This document shows, piece after piece, positions 54,093 to 61,861 of a DNA stretch of 64,000 bases. Origin of the DNA: Poriferisodalis sp965198245 (GTDB taxonomy: Bacteria; Actinomycetota; Acidimicrobiia; Acidimicrobiales; Poriferisodalaceae); assembly GCF_965198245.1 (NCBI RefSeq), contig NZ_OZ240249.1, positions 992,001-1,056,000 of the forward strand. Direction: 5' to 3'. Within the stretch, counting starts at the first letter, position 1. Each line of letters starts with the position of its first letter. The position numbers and the translations under genes were made by a program. The notes under the pieces were generated by a model. The model saw nothing but the letters and a program-made list of their open reading frames with translations. It ran no database searches and had not been told where the DNA came from.

Positions 54093-55076
54093 TCAGGCGC
54101 TGCGGCCAGGCCAGGCTTCGGGGTTGAGCATGTTCGGCGGCTGGTCGCCTCCAAGGGCTGTCATCACCTCGGTTACTGCGTGAGTGAAGATGCGGCGACG
54201 ACCGGCATTGGTGGCAGAGGCCACATGTGGTGTGACCACCACGTCGGGGCGACCCAGCAGGGGGTGATCGGGCGGCAGCGGCTCGGGCTCGCTGACATCG
54301 AGTGCCGCTGCACGCACTCGTCCCGAATCCAGAGCCGCCAAGAGCGCATCCTGATCCACTAAGCCGCCGCGTGAGGTGTTGACGACGTAGACGCCTTCGC
54401 GCATCGCCGCGAGCAAGTTGGCATTCACCAGATGCCGGGTCGCGTCGCTCAGCGGAGCGTGCACCGACACGACGTGAGCATCGGCGACTGCGGCGGCGGG
54501 TGCGGTCGCGCGCCGTGCACCGAACTCGGCGAAGCGCTCGTCGCTGGCGTAGGGGTCGTAGGCCACAATGTTCATGCCGACCGCTGACATCACGCGGGCC
54601 ACGTAGCCGCCGATGCGTCCGAGCCCGAGCAGCGCGAGCGTCGAACCGTCCAGTTCCAAGTGGCTGTGGCGCGCCCAGTAGTTGCCGTCGCCGGCTTCGT
54701 GCCGATCGACCGATTCGCGGACGCCCTTGGTTGCGGCGAAGATCAGCGCCACTGCGTGCTCAGCCGTGGAGACGGTCGGACCGTCGGGCGTGTTGCACGC
54801 TGCGATGCCGTAAGTGGTGGCGTCGTCGAGGTCCAAGTTGTCGTAGCCGATCCCCGCACGAGCAACGACCCGCAGGTTCGGCGCACGTTCGTAGACGGTG
54901 CGGTTGTAGCGGATCGCGGCGCCGACTATGGCGCCGTGGGCGCGTTCGATGCCCTCCAGCGGGTCATCGTCACGCACATCAACAATGCGGGCCTTCCCGT
55001 CGAGCAGCTCGCGCAGCAGACCGCCCGCAGGACGGTCAAACCAGACAATCGGCAGCTCGGCCGACTCGTGTTCCAT
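54093..55076 (-). CDS. D-2-hydroxyacid dehydrogenase
   Basis: A 327-residue NAD-dependent dehydrogenase of the SerA/glyoxylate reductase type. Nucleotide-binding GLGRIGG, catalytic Arg in VVNTSRGGLVD, Glu in DVSEPEPLP and the catalytic His in TPHVASAT. The short length and lack of an ACT domain exclude a full SerA. Substrate unknown: 3-phosphoglycerate, glycerate or lactate-type. ATG at 55076 is chosen because an upstream frame to 55205 lacks homology. Divergent from the P450 gene. Confidence 0.92.
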   Translation of the reverse strand: MEHESAELPIVWFDRPAGGLLRELLDGKARIVDVRDDDPLEGIERAHGAIVGAAIRYNRTVYERAPNLRVVARAGIGYDNLDLDDATTYGIAACNTPDGPTVSTAEHAVALIFAATKGVRESVDRHEAGDGNYWARHSHLELDGSTLALLGLGRIGGYVARVMSAVGMNIVAYDPYASDERFAEFGARRATAPAAAVADAHVVSVHAPLSDATRHLVNANLLAAMREGVYVVNTSRGGLVDQDALLAALDSGRVRAAALDVSEPEPLPPDHPLLGRPDVVVTPHVASATNAGRRRIFTHAVTEVMTALGGDQPPNMLNPEAWPGRSA

Positions 55077-55203
55077 GGCGCCAGTATTGCGCTGCGCCTC
55101 AGGCCGCAGCAGGCCCATCCAACTCAGCGACGCCGCTGAGCGGCTCGCTACCGTTGTTCCGGTTGTTGCTGGCGAGCATCCGCACCTGAGTGAGGCGAAC
55201 CCC

Positions 55204-56523
55204 ATGCAAGTCGACGACGTGGTGATTCACGACACCGAGCGATATGCGGCTGAGGGCTATCCATGGGCCGAGTGGGACATGCTGCGCGACGAGGCTCCGA
55301 TCTATTGGTACGTGCGTGACAACATCGTCCCGTTCTGGGCGATCACCCGCTACTCCGACGTGAAGTGGGTCTCGGGTCAGAACCGCACGTTCATCAATGG
55401 AGGCGGGCGCTTGCGTCTGGCTGACGCCGACCGCGACCTGCGTTTCTGGACGAGATACCGCCAACGGGCGATCGAGATCGGCTGGGACCCCGACGAGCCG
55501 CCGGACTTCATCTTCAAGGACCGCCCCGACCACTGGGATCTGCGTCGCCTGGTGGTGCCGGATTTCACGCCGAAGGCGATGCGCGCCAGGTCCGAGTCGT
55601 TGGAGCGGCACGCCCAACGCTTCGCCGACCAGTTCATGGGCCGCATCGCGGCCGAGGGCACAGCGGACTTGGTCGAAGACCTGGCGGTGAAGCTGCCGCT
55701 AGCTGCGATTTGCGAGATGGTCGGCGTCTCGGCCGACGATTGGGAACAGGTGCACGCCTGGACGGCCGTGCTGTTCGACGATCCCGACCTGGATCGGTTC
55801 TGCGAGCCGGGCGAGGCTCACGACGACATGCGGGCGCGGATGATCCGCGAGTTCGACACGTGGATCGGCGGCCTGATCAGGCAGCGCCGGAGCGACGGCG
55901 CCGACGGCCGGGATCTGGTGAGCATTCTGTTGCGTTCGGAGATCGACTCAGGGCCGCTGACGCCCCAGCAGCTCGTCGGCTACCTGCGCCTGATGATCGC
56001 GGCCGGGAATGAGACAACCCGGAACGCCGCCAGCGGCGGGATGATTGCGTTGCTGGAGCACCGCGACCAGCTCGACCTGCTCAACAAGCGGATCGACGAC
56101 GACCGGCGTACTGACGCCGGCGACGCCGGCGGGGCGGTCGAGACAGCGGTGGAGGAGATCCTGCGCTGGACGTCGCCGGTGATCCAGTTCGCACGCACCT
56201 GCACGGTCGACACCGAATTGGGAGGCCAGAAGATCAAAGCGGGCGAGCACGTCGGCGTGTGGTACCCGTCAGCTAACCGTGACGATCGCCAATTCCCCGA
56301 TCCGTACCGCTTCGACCTTCAGCGCACTCCGAACGACCACCTCGCATTCGGCCATGGCGCCCACTTCTGCTTAGGCGTGCACCTGGCTCGCTGGGAGCTG
56401 CGGGCGTTCTTCCGGGTGGTGGCGCCGCTGCTCGACGGGTTGAAGCTCGAGGGCGGCCAGTCGCGCATCGGCCACCTCCACGTCGGTCCGATCAAGCATC
56501 AGATGGTCGTTCCGCGCCGCTAG
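55204..56523 (+). CDS. Cytochrome P450
   Basis: A 439-residue soluble P450. The oxygen-activating I-helix is AAGNETTRNA, the ExxR motif EEILRW, and the heme-ligand Cys389 in FGHGAHFCLGVHLARWE. The CYP125/CYP142-like features (FGHGAHFCLGVHLAR, EGYPWAEWDMLRDEAPIYW opening) suggest oxidation of steroids or other hydrophobic chains, but this is inference. No ferredoxin or reductase is adjacent. ATG at 55204 preceded by GAGGCG. Confidence 0.95.
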   Translation: MQVDDVVIHDTERYAAEGYPWAEWDMLRDEAPIYWYVRDNIVPFWAITRYSDVKWVSGQNRTFINGGGRLRLADADRDLRFWTRYRQRAIEIGWDPDEPPDFIFKDRPDHWDLRRLVVPDFTPKAMRARSESLERHAQRFADQFMGRIAAEGTADLVEDLAVKLPLAAICEMVGVSADDWEQVHAWTAVLFDDPDLDRFCEPGEAHDDMRARMIREFDTWIGGLIRQRRSDGADGRDLVSILLRSEIDSGPLTPQQLVGYLRLMIAAGNETTRNAASGGMIALLEHRDQLDLLNKRIDDDRRTDAGDAGGAVETAVEEILRWTSPVIQFARTCTVDTELGGQKIKAGEHVGVWYPSANRDDRQFPDPYRFDLQRTPNDHLAFGHGAHFCLGVHLARWELRAFFRVVAPLLDGLKLEGGQSRIGHLHVGPIKHQMVVPRR

Positions 56524-56536
56524 GGGCCGGCTGTCG

Positions 56537-56583
56537 TTCTGTGTGCAGAAATGCCGCCACAGGCGGCAAACTTGCACAAAGAA
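56537..56583. repeat. Palindromic dispersed repeat, copy 2
   Basis: A 47-base imperfect palindrome (TTCTGTGTGCAGAAATGCCGCC and GGCGGCAAACTTGCACAAAGAA, loop about ACA). Its core (CAGAAATGCCGC, then AGGCGGCAA, then TTGCACA) is the same as in copy 1 at 28361. It starts 14 bases after the stop of the P450 gene. Confidence 0.9.
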
Positions 56584-56595
56584 TGCCGGTCGCCG

Positions 56596-56644
56596 CTTCT
56601 CTGTGCAGAAATGCTGGCTGAGGGAGCGTTTCTGCACACAGAAG
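56596..56644. repeat. Palindromic dispersed repeat, copy 3 (variant)
   Basis: A 49-base element with arms CTTCTCTGTGCAGAAA and TTTCTGCACACAGAAG around a variable middle (TGCTGGCTGAGGGAGCG). The arms share the TGTGCAGAAATG core with copies 1 and 2, but the stem-proximal middle differs. It lies in the same intergenic gap as copy 2, 12 bases further on, so the gap carries a pair. Confidence 0.85.
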
Positions 56645-56691
56645 AGCGGCAATTGCAGGCACCCTCGGACACGCCACTAGCGTCGGCACGC

Positions 56692-57534
56692 ATGACGGCG
56701 ACCGACGTAGTGGTGACCGGGCTCAGGTTCGGCGAAGGCCCCCGCTGGCGAGACGGCAAGCTGTGGTACAGCGACTTCTATCGCCACGGCATCTTCACCG
56801 TGACGTCCGACGGCCACGAGGAGCTGATCCACAGCGTGCCGACCCAGCCATCGGGACTGGGCTGGCTGCCGAACGGGGACCTGCTATTCGTGTCGATGCT
56901 CGATCGGCAGCTCCGGCGACTCGACGCCGGTGGCAATGAGTCGCTTTATGCCGACCTGTCGCACATCGCCGGCGGGCCCTGCAACGACATGGTCGTCGCG
57001 GCCGACGGAACGGCCTACGTCGGCAACTTCGGCTTCGACGACGGGGCGGGAGAGACGTTCGCCCAGGCCACGCTGGCGATCGTGGCCCCTGACGGGACGG
57101 CGCGGCCAGGACCCGACGGATTCGACTTTCCCAACGGCACCGTGATTGACCTCAGCGGCCGTCACATGGTGGTTGCCGAGAGCTACGGCCGCCGCATGAC
57201 CGCATTCGACATCGAGCCCGATGGCTCGCTCAGCGGCCGGCGCACGTTCGCCGAGCTCGGCGAACGAGTGCCCGACGGCATCTGCTTGGACGAGGCCGGC
57301 GGCATCTGGGTCGCCGATCCCCTGAACGCCAGCTGCTTCCGGGTGGTGGATGGCGGCGAGGTCACCGACGTCATCGAGCTGGAGCTGAACTGTTTCGCGT
57401 GCATGCTCGGCGACGACGACCGGCGCACCCTCTACATGGTCACCGCACCGACATCGCGGCCACCCGCAGATCAACCCCCGCGGGGTCGCATCGAGACCGT
57501 GCGGGTCGACATTCCCGGCGCCGGCCTGCCCTAG
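56692..57534 (+). CDS. SMP-30/gluconolactonase-like beta-propeller
   Basis: A 280-residue protein of the SMP-30/gluconolaconase family. It opens with GLRFGEGPRWRDGKLWYSD, where the Glu and Asn/Asp of this first metal motif are present (EGP), has GGPCNDMVVAADG with the second Asn, and DGICLDEAGGIWVAD with the catalytic Asp. It could be a lactonase, acting on a sugar lactone or on a lactone from the neighbouring oxidases. ATG at 56692 is chosen because the conserved opening is within 20 residues of it; an upstream frame back to 56551 would run across the palindromic repeat. Confidence 0.9.
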   Translation: MTATDVVVTGLRFGEGPRWRDGKLWYSDFYRHGIFTVTSDGHEELIHSVPTQPSGLGWLPNGDLLFVSMLDRQLRRLDAGGNESLYADLSHIAGGPCNDMVVAADGTAYVGNFGFDDGAGETFAQATLAIVAPDGTARPGPDGFDFPNGTVIDLSGRHMVVAESYGRRMTAFDIEPDGSLSGRRTFAELGERVPDGICLDEAGGIWVADPLNASCFRVVDGGEVTDVIELELNCFACMLGDDDRRTLYMVTAPTSRPPADQPPRGRIETVRVDIPGAGLP

Positions 57535-57544
57535 CCGGCGTTCT

Positions 57545-58573
57545 CTAGCCGTCTGCAGCGCCGAGGCGGCGCAGGTGCCCGGCACGGATCTCGGCGGTCT
57601 GGCCTTGGACGAGCAGGAACAAGGCCTCGCGGGCGAGGCGTTGCGCGTGATGGCCGAGCGTGATGGCACGCCCACCGACCGATGACACGAGCGTGCTCGT
57701 CGCGCGGATGCCCACGTATCCGACCTGTGCACGTCGCTCGGGCATGTCGTCCACCTCGGCGGCATGCAGGGCCCGGCGTGCCGTGTCGAGCTCCGCGTCA
57801 AGCGGTGATGGACCCAGCAATGCCAACGCTCGTGAGGCAACCCCCAGCATGAGCGCCCCGTTGGTTCGCAGTCCCAGGCGGTAGCCAGCCAGCCACTCGT
57901 CGTAACTAATGACCTCGACGACAGAGTCGTCGCCGACGATGTGGCCGTCGAAATGCAGCTCGACGGTGACCGACGAGTCCACCGCGGCCAGACACAGACG
58001 GCGCGACTGCAACGTGGGCGCCTCGATCGCCGGGATCAGCATCCAGACCAGACGGTCCGCGGTGTGGGCAGCGGTCAGCACGGCGTCAATATGGCCCCAC
58101 CCGGTCACGAAGGGCGCCACACCACGCAGTGACCAGCCGTCGCCAGAACGTTCCGCGAACAGGCACGGCTCAGGACGCAGGACATGCGCGAACGCCACGC
58201 CGCTGCGGGACTTGCCGGTCGCAAGGGCACGAGCCCAGCGATCGTGCAGCGGCGAGCCCACAGGCATGCGTGCAGCGGCCGCCGACCCGCCGCCGTGCTG
58301 TGCCCAGACGAATGCCGTGGTGAGGCAGCCACCAGCCAGTGCCTCGAGAATCGCGAGCCGTTCGAGTTCGTCGAAGCCGCAGCCGCCGACCTCACGTGGC
58401 GTCCACAGGCCGTAGAAGCCGGCGTCGCGCAACAAGTCCAGATTGTCCTCGGGCACCGTTCCGGCTGCGTCCACATCCAGCGAGCGCCCAAGAAGCACGT
58501 CGCCCGCGAGCTGCCGTGCTGTGTGCAGCAACGCGTTGGCGCCAGGCGGTGCCTCGGGATCCATGTCGCTCAA
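57545..58573 (-). CDS. Acyl-CoA dehydrogenase-fold protein without the usual catalytic glutamate
   Basis: A 342-residue protein of the acyl-CoA dehydrogenase fold (FYGLWTPREVGGCGFDELERL in the N-terminal domain). It is 40-60 residues shorter than typical members. At the C-terminal motif the usual YEGTxxIQ reads VQGQTAEIR, so the base Glu is Gln. This points to a flavin enzyme with other chemistry (monooxygenase, hydrolase or a lost activity). It is the last gene of the long nitrile hydratase/UGSC operon, 57 bases after the MaoC gene. Confidence 0.7.
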   Translation of the reverse strand: MSDMDPEAPPGANALLHTARQLAGDVLLGRSLDVDAAGTVPEDNLDLLRDAGFYGLWTPREVGGCGFDELERLAILEALAGGCLTTAFVWAQHGGGSAAAARMPVGSPLHDRWARALATGKSRSGVAFAHVLRPEPCLFAERSGDGWSLRGVAPFVTGWGHIDAVLTAAHTADRLVWMLIPAIEAPTLQSRRLCLAAVDSSVTVELHFDGHIVGDDSVVEVISYDEWLAGYRLGLRTNGALMLGVASRALALLGPSPLDAELDTARRALHAAEVDDMPERRAQVGYVGIRATSTLVSSVGGRAITLGHHAQRLAREALFLLVQGQTAEIRAGHLRRLGAADG

Positions 58574-58630
58574 GGATGCACGGGCGACAGCAACATGCCT
58601 CGGGTCAATTGGAACAACGAACCAGCGCTC

Positions 58631-59122
58631 TCAGGCGTCTGTCCCCTCGGCAGGCTGGCGCCACATGAGGGCATTGCGCCGCATGATGGCGACGAGGGTG
58701 TCGTCCTGGTTGTAGGCGCGGTGCTCGAACAGCACGATGCCCTGATCGGGTTTGCTCTTCGAACCCCGGGCTGACACGACTTCGCTCTCGACACGCAGCG
58801 TGTCACCGTGGAAGACCGGTGCCGGGAAGTCCATGCGCTCGAAGCCCAAGTTGGCGACAGTGGTGCCGTGCGTGGTCTCGTGCACCGAGATGCCGACGAC
58901 GACTGCGGCAGTGAACATCGAGTTCACGAGCGGCTTGCCGAACTGGGTTTCCGTGCGGGCGTACTCGAAGTCGAGATGGAGGGCCGCCGGGTTCATCGTC
59001 ATGGTCGTGAAGATGACGTTGTCGGCTTCGGTGATGGATCGCCGCAGCCGATGGTGGATCACCAGCCCCGGTGTCAGTTCCTCGAACCACAAGCCGCCGT
59101 GAGGTCGGGGCGCACCGCTCAT
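58631..59122 (-). CDS. MaoC-like hotdog-fold dehydratase
   Basis: A 163-residue hotdog-fold protein. The hydratase 2 motif is seen in the order SITEADNVIFTTMTMNPAALHLD with the catalytic Asp/His pair, and GKPLVNSMFTAAVVVGISV follows. It would add water to or remove it from an enoyl-CoA or a related thioester. The ATG at 59122 overlaps the stop of the upstream gene by 4 bases (ATGA). Part of the nitrile hydratase/UGSC operon. Confidence 0.88.
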   Translation of the reverse strand: MSGAPRPHGGLWFEELTPGLVIHHRLRRSITEADNVIFTTMTMNPAALHLDFEYARTETQFGKPLVNSMFTAAVVVGISVHETTHGTTVANLGFERMDFPAPVFHGDTLRVESEVVSARGSKSKPDQGIVLFEHRAYNQDDTLVAIMRRNALMWRQPAEGTDA

Positions 59123-60249
59123 CGGGCAGATCCTTGTCCGTCGGCTGCTGTGTCTGATGCGCCGACACCGAGAGCGTCGGCCGCCCAGGGCACCTCGCAG
59201 ACCTGGTCGAGTTCGATCTCGGCGTGGACCACCGGGTTCTGGTGCGGCCCGGCGCACCACGACGGCATCACCATCGTGTACAGGCCCTTTCCACCCGCTT
59301 GGAAGAGGACGATCCGGCTCGGGTCCTTCAAGATCGGCACCATATCGTCGGGCGAAGAGTCACGCGCCAAATGGAACACGGATCCGACATGGGCGAGCAT
59401 CGCTGCGGAGTTGGCTGCCCTCGCGGCGAGCTCAGCCTGCACATCCTCCCGAGTCAGTCCCGCCCGCTCAAGCACGGTCGTGTGGTCCGGATTCATGATC
59501 ACCACAACCGAGCCGTGGCGCAGGTGGGCATTGTTGCTGCCCGGGTTTGCCATGACGGCGGCGATGACGTTCAGCAGCCGGCTCGCCGATTCGGGATCGT
59601 CGGCGTCGCCGGTGAAGATCGTCGAGTGGGGCGCTTCGGCACCCGTCACGATCACTGCGCTCTGGTCGGGTTCGTAGCCGAACGACGTATGCAGCGGCGC
59701 GAACGGGCTGTTCTCGGTGTCCTCTGCAATGCAGTAGGTGAACTTGCCCGGATGGCCGTGAAGCGCCATATCGGAGACCCCCGGGCGGGCGCCGCCGATA
59801 TTCATCATCGCCAGTCGCAGCGCCCGACCTATGGAGGCATTGGCCCGGTGACCCGGACCCAGCGCCCCGAAGCCCGAGGCGACGCCCCCGCATTGGTGCC
59901 GAGCGGGTCCGCACACCACGATGAGTGGCGCGGTGCAGTGGGTGGTGCTCTGCATCTCGGTCAGGTCGAACTCGGGTTTGCACACGGCTCGCACTGCGGC
60001 GACGACAACCGGCACGTGGTCAGGCAAGCAGCCCGCCATGACGGCCGCTGTGGCCACCTTCTCAACACTCGCCACGCCGTGCGCGGGACCCATGACACCC
60101 AACTCGACGTCGGGATCGAGCCCCGTCGCGATCACCATCGCTGCCACTCGTTCAGGAGTCGGGATGACGACCGGCAGACCGTCGGTGAGCCCGAGCGCGT
60201 GCAGTTCTTCGAGCGCGTCGGCCTCGCTGCGGGCCTCCAAGAGCGTCAC
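59119..60249 (-). CDS. Uncharacterised Cys-containing protein paired with the UGSC selenoprotein
   Basis: A 376-residue protein that I cannot assign to a characterised enzyme. It opens with ELHALGLTDGLPVVIPTPERV, a pattern I know from proteins found next to UGSC genes. It has several conserved-looking cysteines (GCLPDHVP, AVCKPEF, THCTAPLIVVCGP, HQCGGVASGFG, SWCAGPHQ) and Gly-rich turns (GALGPGHRANASIGRAL). No membrane segment or signal peptide. Start is a GTG 7 bases after the UGSC stop, so the two are translationally coupled. I infer it acts with the selenoprotein, perhaps as the catalytic or redox partner. Confidence 0.72.
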   Translation of the reverse strand: MTLLEARSEADALEELHALGLTDGLPVVIPTPERVAAMVIATGLDPDVELGVMGPAHGVASVEKVATAAVMAGCLPDHVPVVVAAVRAVCKPEFDLTEMQSTTHCTAPLIVVCGPARHQCGGVASGFGALGPGHRANASIGRALRLAMMNIGGARPGVSDMALHGHPGKFTYCIAEDTENSPFAPLHTSFGYEPDQSAVIVTGAEAPHSTIFTGDADDPESASRLLNVIAAVMANPGSNNAHLRHGSVVVIMNPDHTTVLERAGLTREDVQAELAARAANSAAMLAHVGSVFHLARDSSPDDMVPILKDPSRIVLFQAGGKGLYTMVMPSWCAGPHQNPVVHAEIELDQVCEVPWAADALGVGASDTAADGQGSAR

Positions 60250-60256
60250 GGCATGA

Positions 60257-60796
60257 TCAGTTCGTGACGGCGCCGCTCAGGATCGCCACGATCTGCGGCG
60301 CGATGTCGGCTGCCACCCGAGCCATGTTGTCCTCGCCGCTGCCGGCGACCGGATGCGGCAGCCGGATGCGGGGAACAGCCGGCATGCCGGTGGCGGCGGC
60401 CACGAAGTCGCCTTGGGGCCAGAACGCATCGGTGACGAGTGCGATAGCGGGAATGCCCTGCCGGGCGACGGAGATGCTGTCACGCACGGTGCCAGAGGTG
60501 CAGCTGCCTCAATGGCCGTACGCCGCGATCACCGCACCGCATTCGGAGCGGATGTCGGCGAGCATTCCTTCGCCGACAACCGACGAGGCGTCGCCCTTGT
60601 CGTAGCGGTAGAACGATGCAGCCGGAAGCCGCTCGGCAAGCGCCTTCTCGACATGGTCGAGGAAGCGGACGCTGTCCGGGAAGCCATTGGCGACCAGGCC
60701 GATGGTGATCGGCTGATCGAGCCGTGTGCTCAAGCTGTACGGCTCGGGCGCAATCTTGGCCTCGCCCCGCGGATCATGGAAGGTGAGGGTGCTCAT
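60257..60796 (-). CDS. UGSC-motif selenoprotein with in-frame UGA (Sec96)
   Basis: Reading through the in-frame TGA (plus positions 60509-60511) gives a 179-residue protein with selenocysteine at 96. Before it the frame has KIAPEPYSLSTRLDQPITIG and ends VIAAYGH; after it, GSCTSGTVRDSISVARQGIPAI (split) follows at once, so the motif is U-G-S-C, the defining sequence of the UGSC (seleno)protein family. Both halves are family-like, which a chance nonsense mutation would not give. The function of the family is unknown. A SECIS-type hairpin starts 14 bases after the TGA. Gene order: nitrile hydratase accessory gene 45 bases upstream, partner gene 7 bases downstream. Confidence 0.92.
60477..60495 (-). 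promoter_or_regulatory. SECIS element of the UGSC gene
   Basis: On the minus strand, 14 bases after the Sec TGA, the RNA can fold CTGGCAC and GTGACAG into a stem (6 pairs with a G-A mismatch) around the loop CGTGC. The loop guanine is 22 bases after the TGA. The apex ACCGTG is the same as in the other selenoprotein gene here (34214-34232). Confidence 0.75.
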
Positions 60797-60841
60797 GGGT
60801 CCAGTCTGACACCCGCGCCGCAGGCGTGCGTGCTGTGGGGA

Positions 60842-61183
60842 TCAGTGGTCGTGACCGGACGGCCGAGCCGCGTACCGCTCAGCGCGGTTGGCCAACGATT
60901 CGGTGGCCAGCAGCCCGTGATCGGCTACTGCATGTTCGAGCGCGATCAGCCAGCAGCGGTAGTAGTCCCAGGCCTCAGGTGCGTCGCCGCTGGCAGCGGT
61001 CGTTTCGGCGACGGCGATCGCCTCGCTGAGGTGCTCGCGGAACTCGTCCCAGGTGAAGTGACCGCCATCTACGAGATCGGCTGCAAGACCGAACGCTCGC
61101 GCCTGCCACGGTTCGGAGAAGACCAGTTCGCCGTTGTCGCGCGGCGGAGCGGCCGTGGTGCCTTCCAGCACATCGATGCTCAT
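60842..61183 (-). CDS. Nitrile hydratase accessory protein (cobalt-type activator)
   Basis: A 113-residue protein matching the nitrile hydratase activator family: VFSEPWQARAFGLAADLVDGGHFTWDEFREHLSEAI (split) and WDYYRCWLIALEHAVADHGLL are typical. It delivers cobalt to the alpha subunit by subunit swapping. It follows the alpha gene by 25 bases and ends with a short His-rich tail (SGHDH). Confidence 0.93.
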   Translation of the reverse strand: MSIDVLEGTTAAPPRDNGELVFSEPWQARAFGLAADLVDGGHFTWDEFREHLSEAIAVAETTAASGDAPEAWDYYRCWLIALEHAVADHGLLATESLANRAERYAARPSGHDH

Positions 61184-61208
61184 TGCTGTCCCGTCAGGTT
61201 GTTGGCCG

Positions 61209-61841
61209 TCATTGGTTGTCGGGCTGCGCAGCGCGGGCTACGCCGATCATCGAGTCGCGCGTCACGAGTTCGGCCAGACGTTCGGCAGGCCAGCCATCGG
61301 TGCCGGCAGGCCGCTCCGGCAGCACCAGGAACCTGGTTTCGGAGCTCGAGTCCCAGATGCGCACCTCGGTGTCGGTCTCGAGTTCCAGGCCCATCTCGGC
61401 CAGCACGGCTCTCGGCTCACGCACCACGCGGGCCCGGTACTCGGGGCTCTTGTACCAGTTCGGCGGCAGTCCCAACAGCGCCCACGGGTAGCACGAGCAC
61501 AGCGTGCAGACCACCACGTTGTGGACACCGGCTTCGTTGGCCTTCACCTCAATGTGCTCGATCTCGGCACCTCGGATGTCCATGTCGGCGACGACGGCGT
61601 CGGCCTCGGTCAGCAGACGCTGTCGCAGAGCAGGATCAGTCCACGCTTGCGCCACCAGCCGCGCTCCGATCATCGGCCCGATGTCGTGCTCGAAATGCCG
61701 GATGGTCGCATCGATCCGCTCAGGATCGACGAGGCCCTTGGCGACCAGCAAGTCCTCAAGCGCTTCCACGCGGATTTCTGGCGATGAAGCGTCGTGATCG
61801 TCGTGGTGATGGCCGTGGCCGTTTCCGTGGTCGTCGTGCAT
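61209..61841 (-). CDS. nthA: Cobalt-type nitrile hydratase alpha subunit
   Basis: A 210-residue metalloprotein that hydrates nitriles to amides. The metal claw is Cys112-Thr-Leu-Cys115-Ser-Cys117 (VCTLCSCYPW); Thr after the first Cys marks the cobalt type rather than iron. The N-terminus is His-rich (HDDHGNGHGHHHDDHD), which may hold metal. Ribosome site GGAGGG before the ATG. It starts 21 bases after the stop of the beta gene, in the beta-alpha-accessory order known for cobalt nitrile hydratases. Confidence 0.96.
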   Translation of the reverse strand: MHDDHGNGHGHHHDDHDASSPEIRVEALEDLLVAKGLVDPERIDATIRHFEHDIGPMIGARLVAQAWTDPALRQRLLTEADAVVADMDIRGAEIEHIEVKANEAGVHNVVVCTLCSCYPWALLGLPPNWYKSPEYRARVVREPRAVLAEMGLELETDTEVRIWDSSSETRFLVLPERPAGTDGWPAERLAELVTRDSMIGVARAAQPDNQ

Positions 61842-61861
61842 GTGTCCCTCCGTCACCCGTC

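Noticed and set aside
56537..56644. Palindromic repeats as simple transcription terminators
   Set aside because: The first copy lies between divergent genes, where no transcript ends, and two copies sit in one gap; a dispersed repeat explains the set better.
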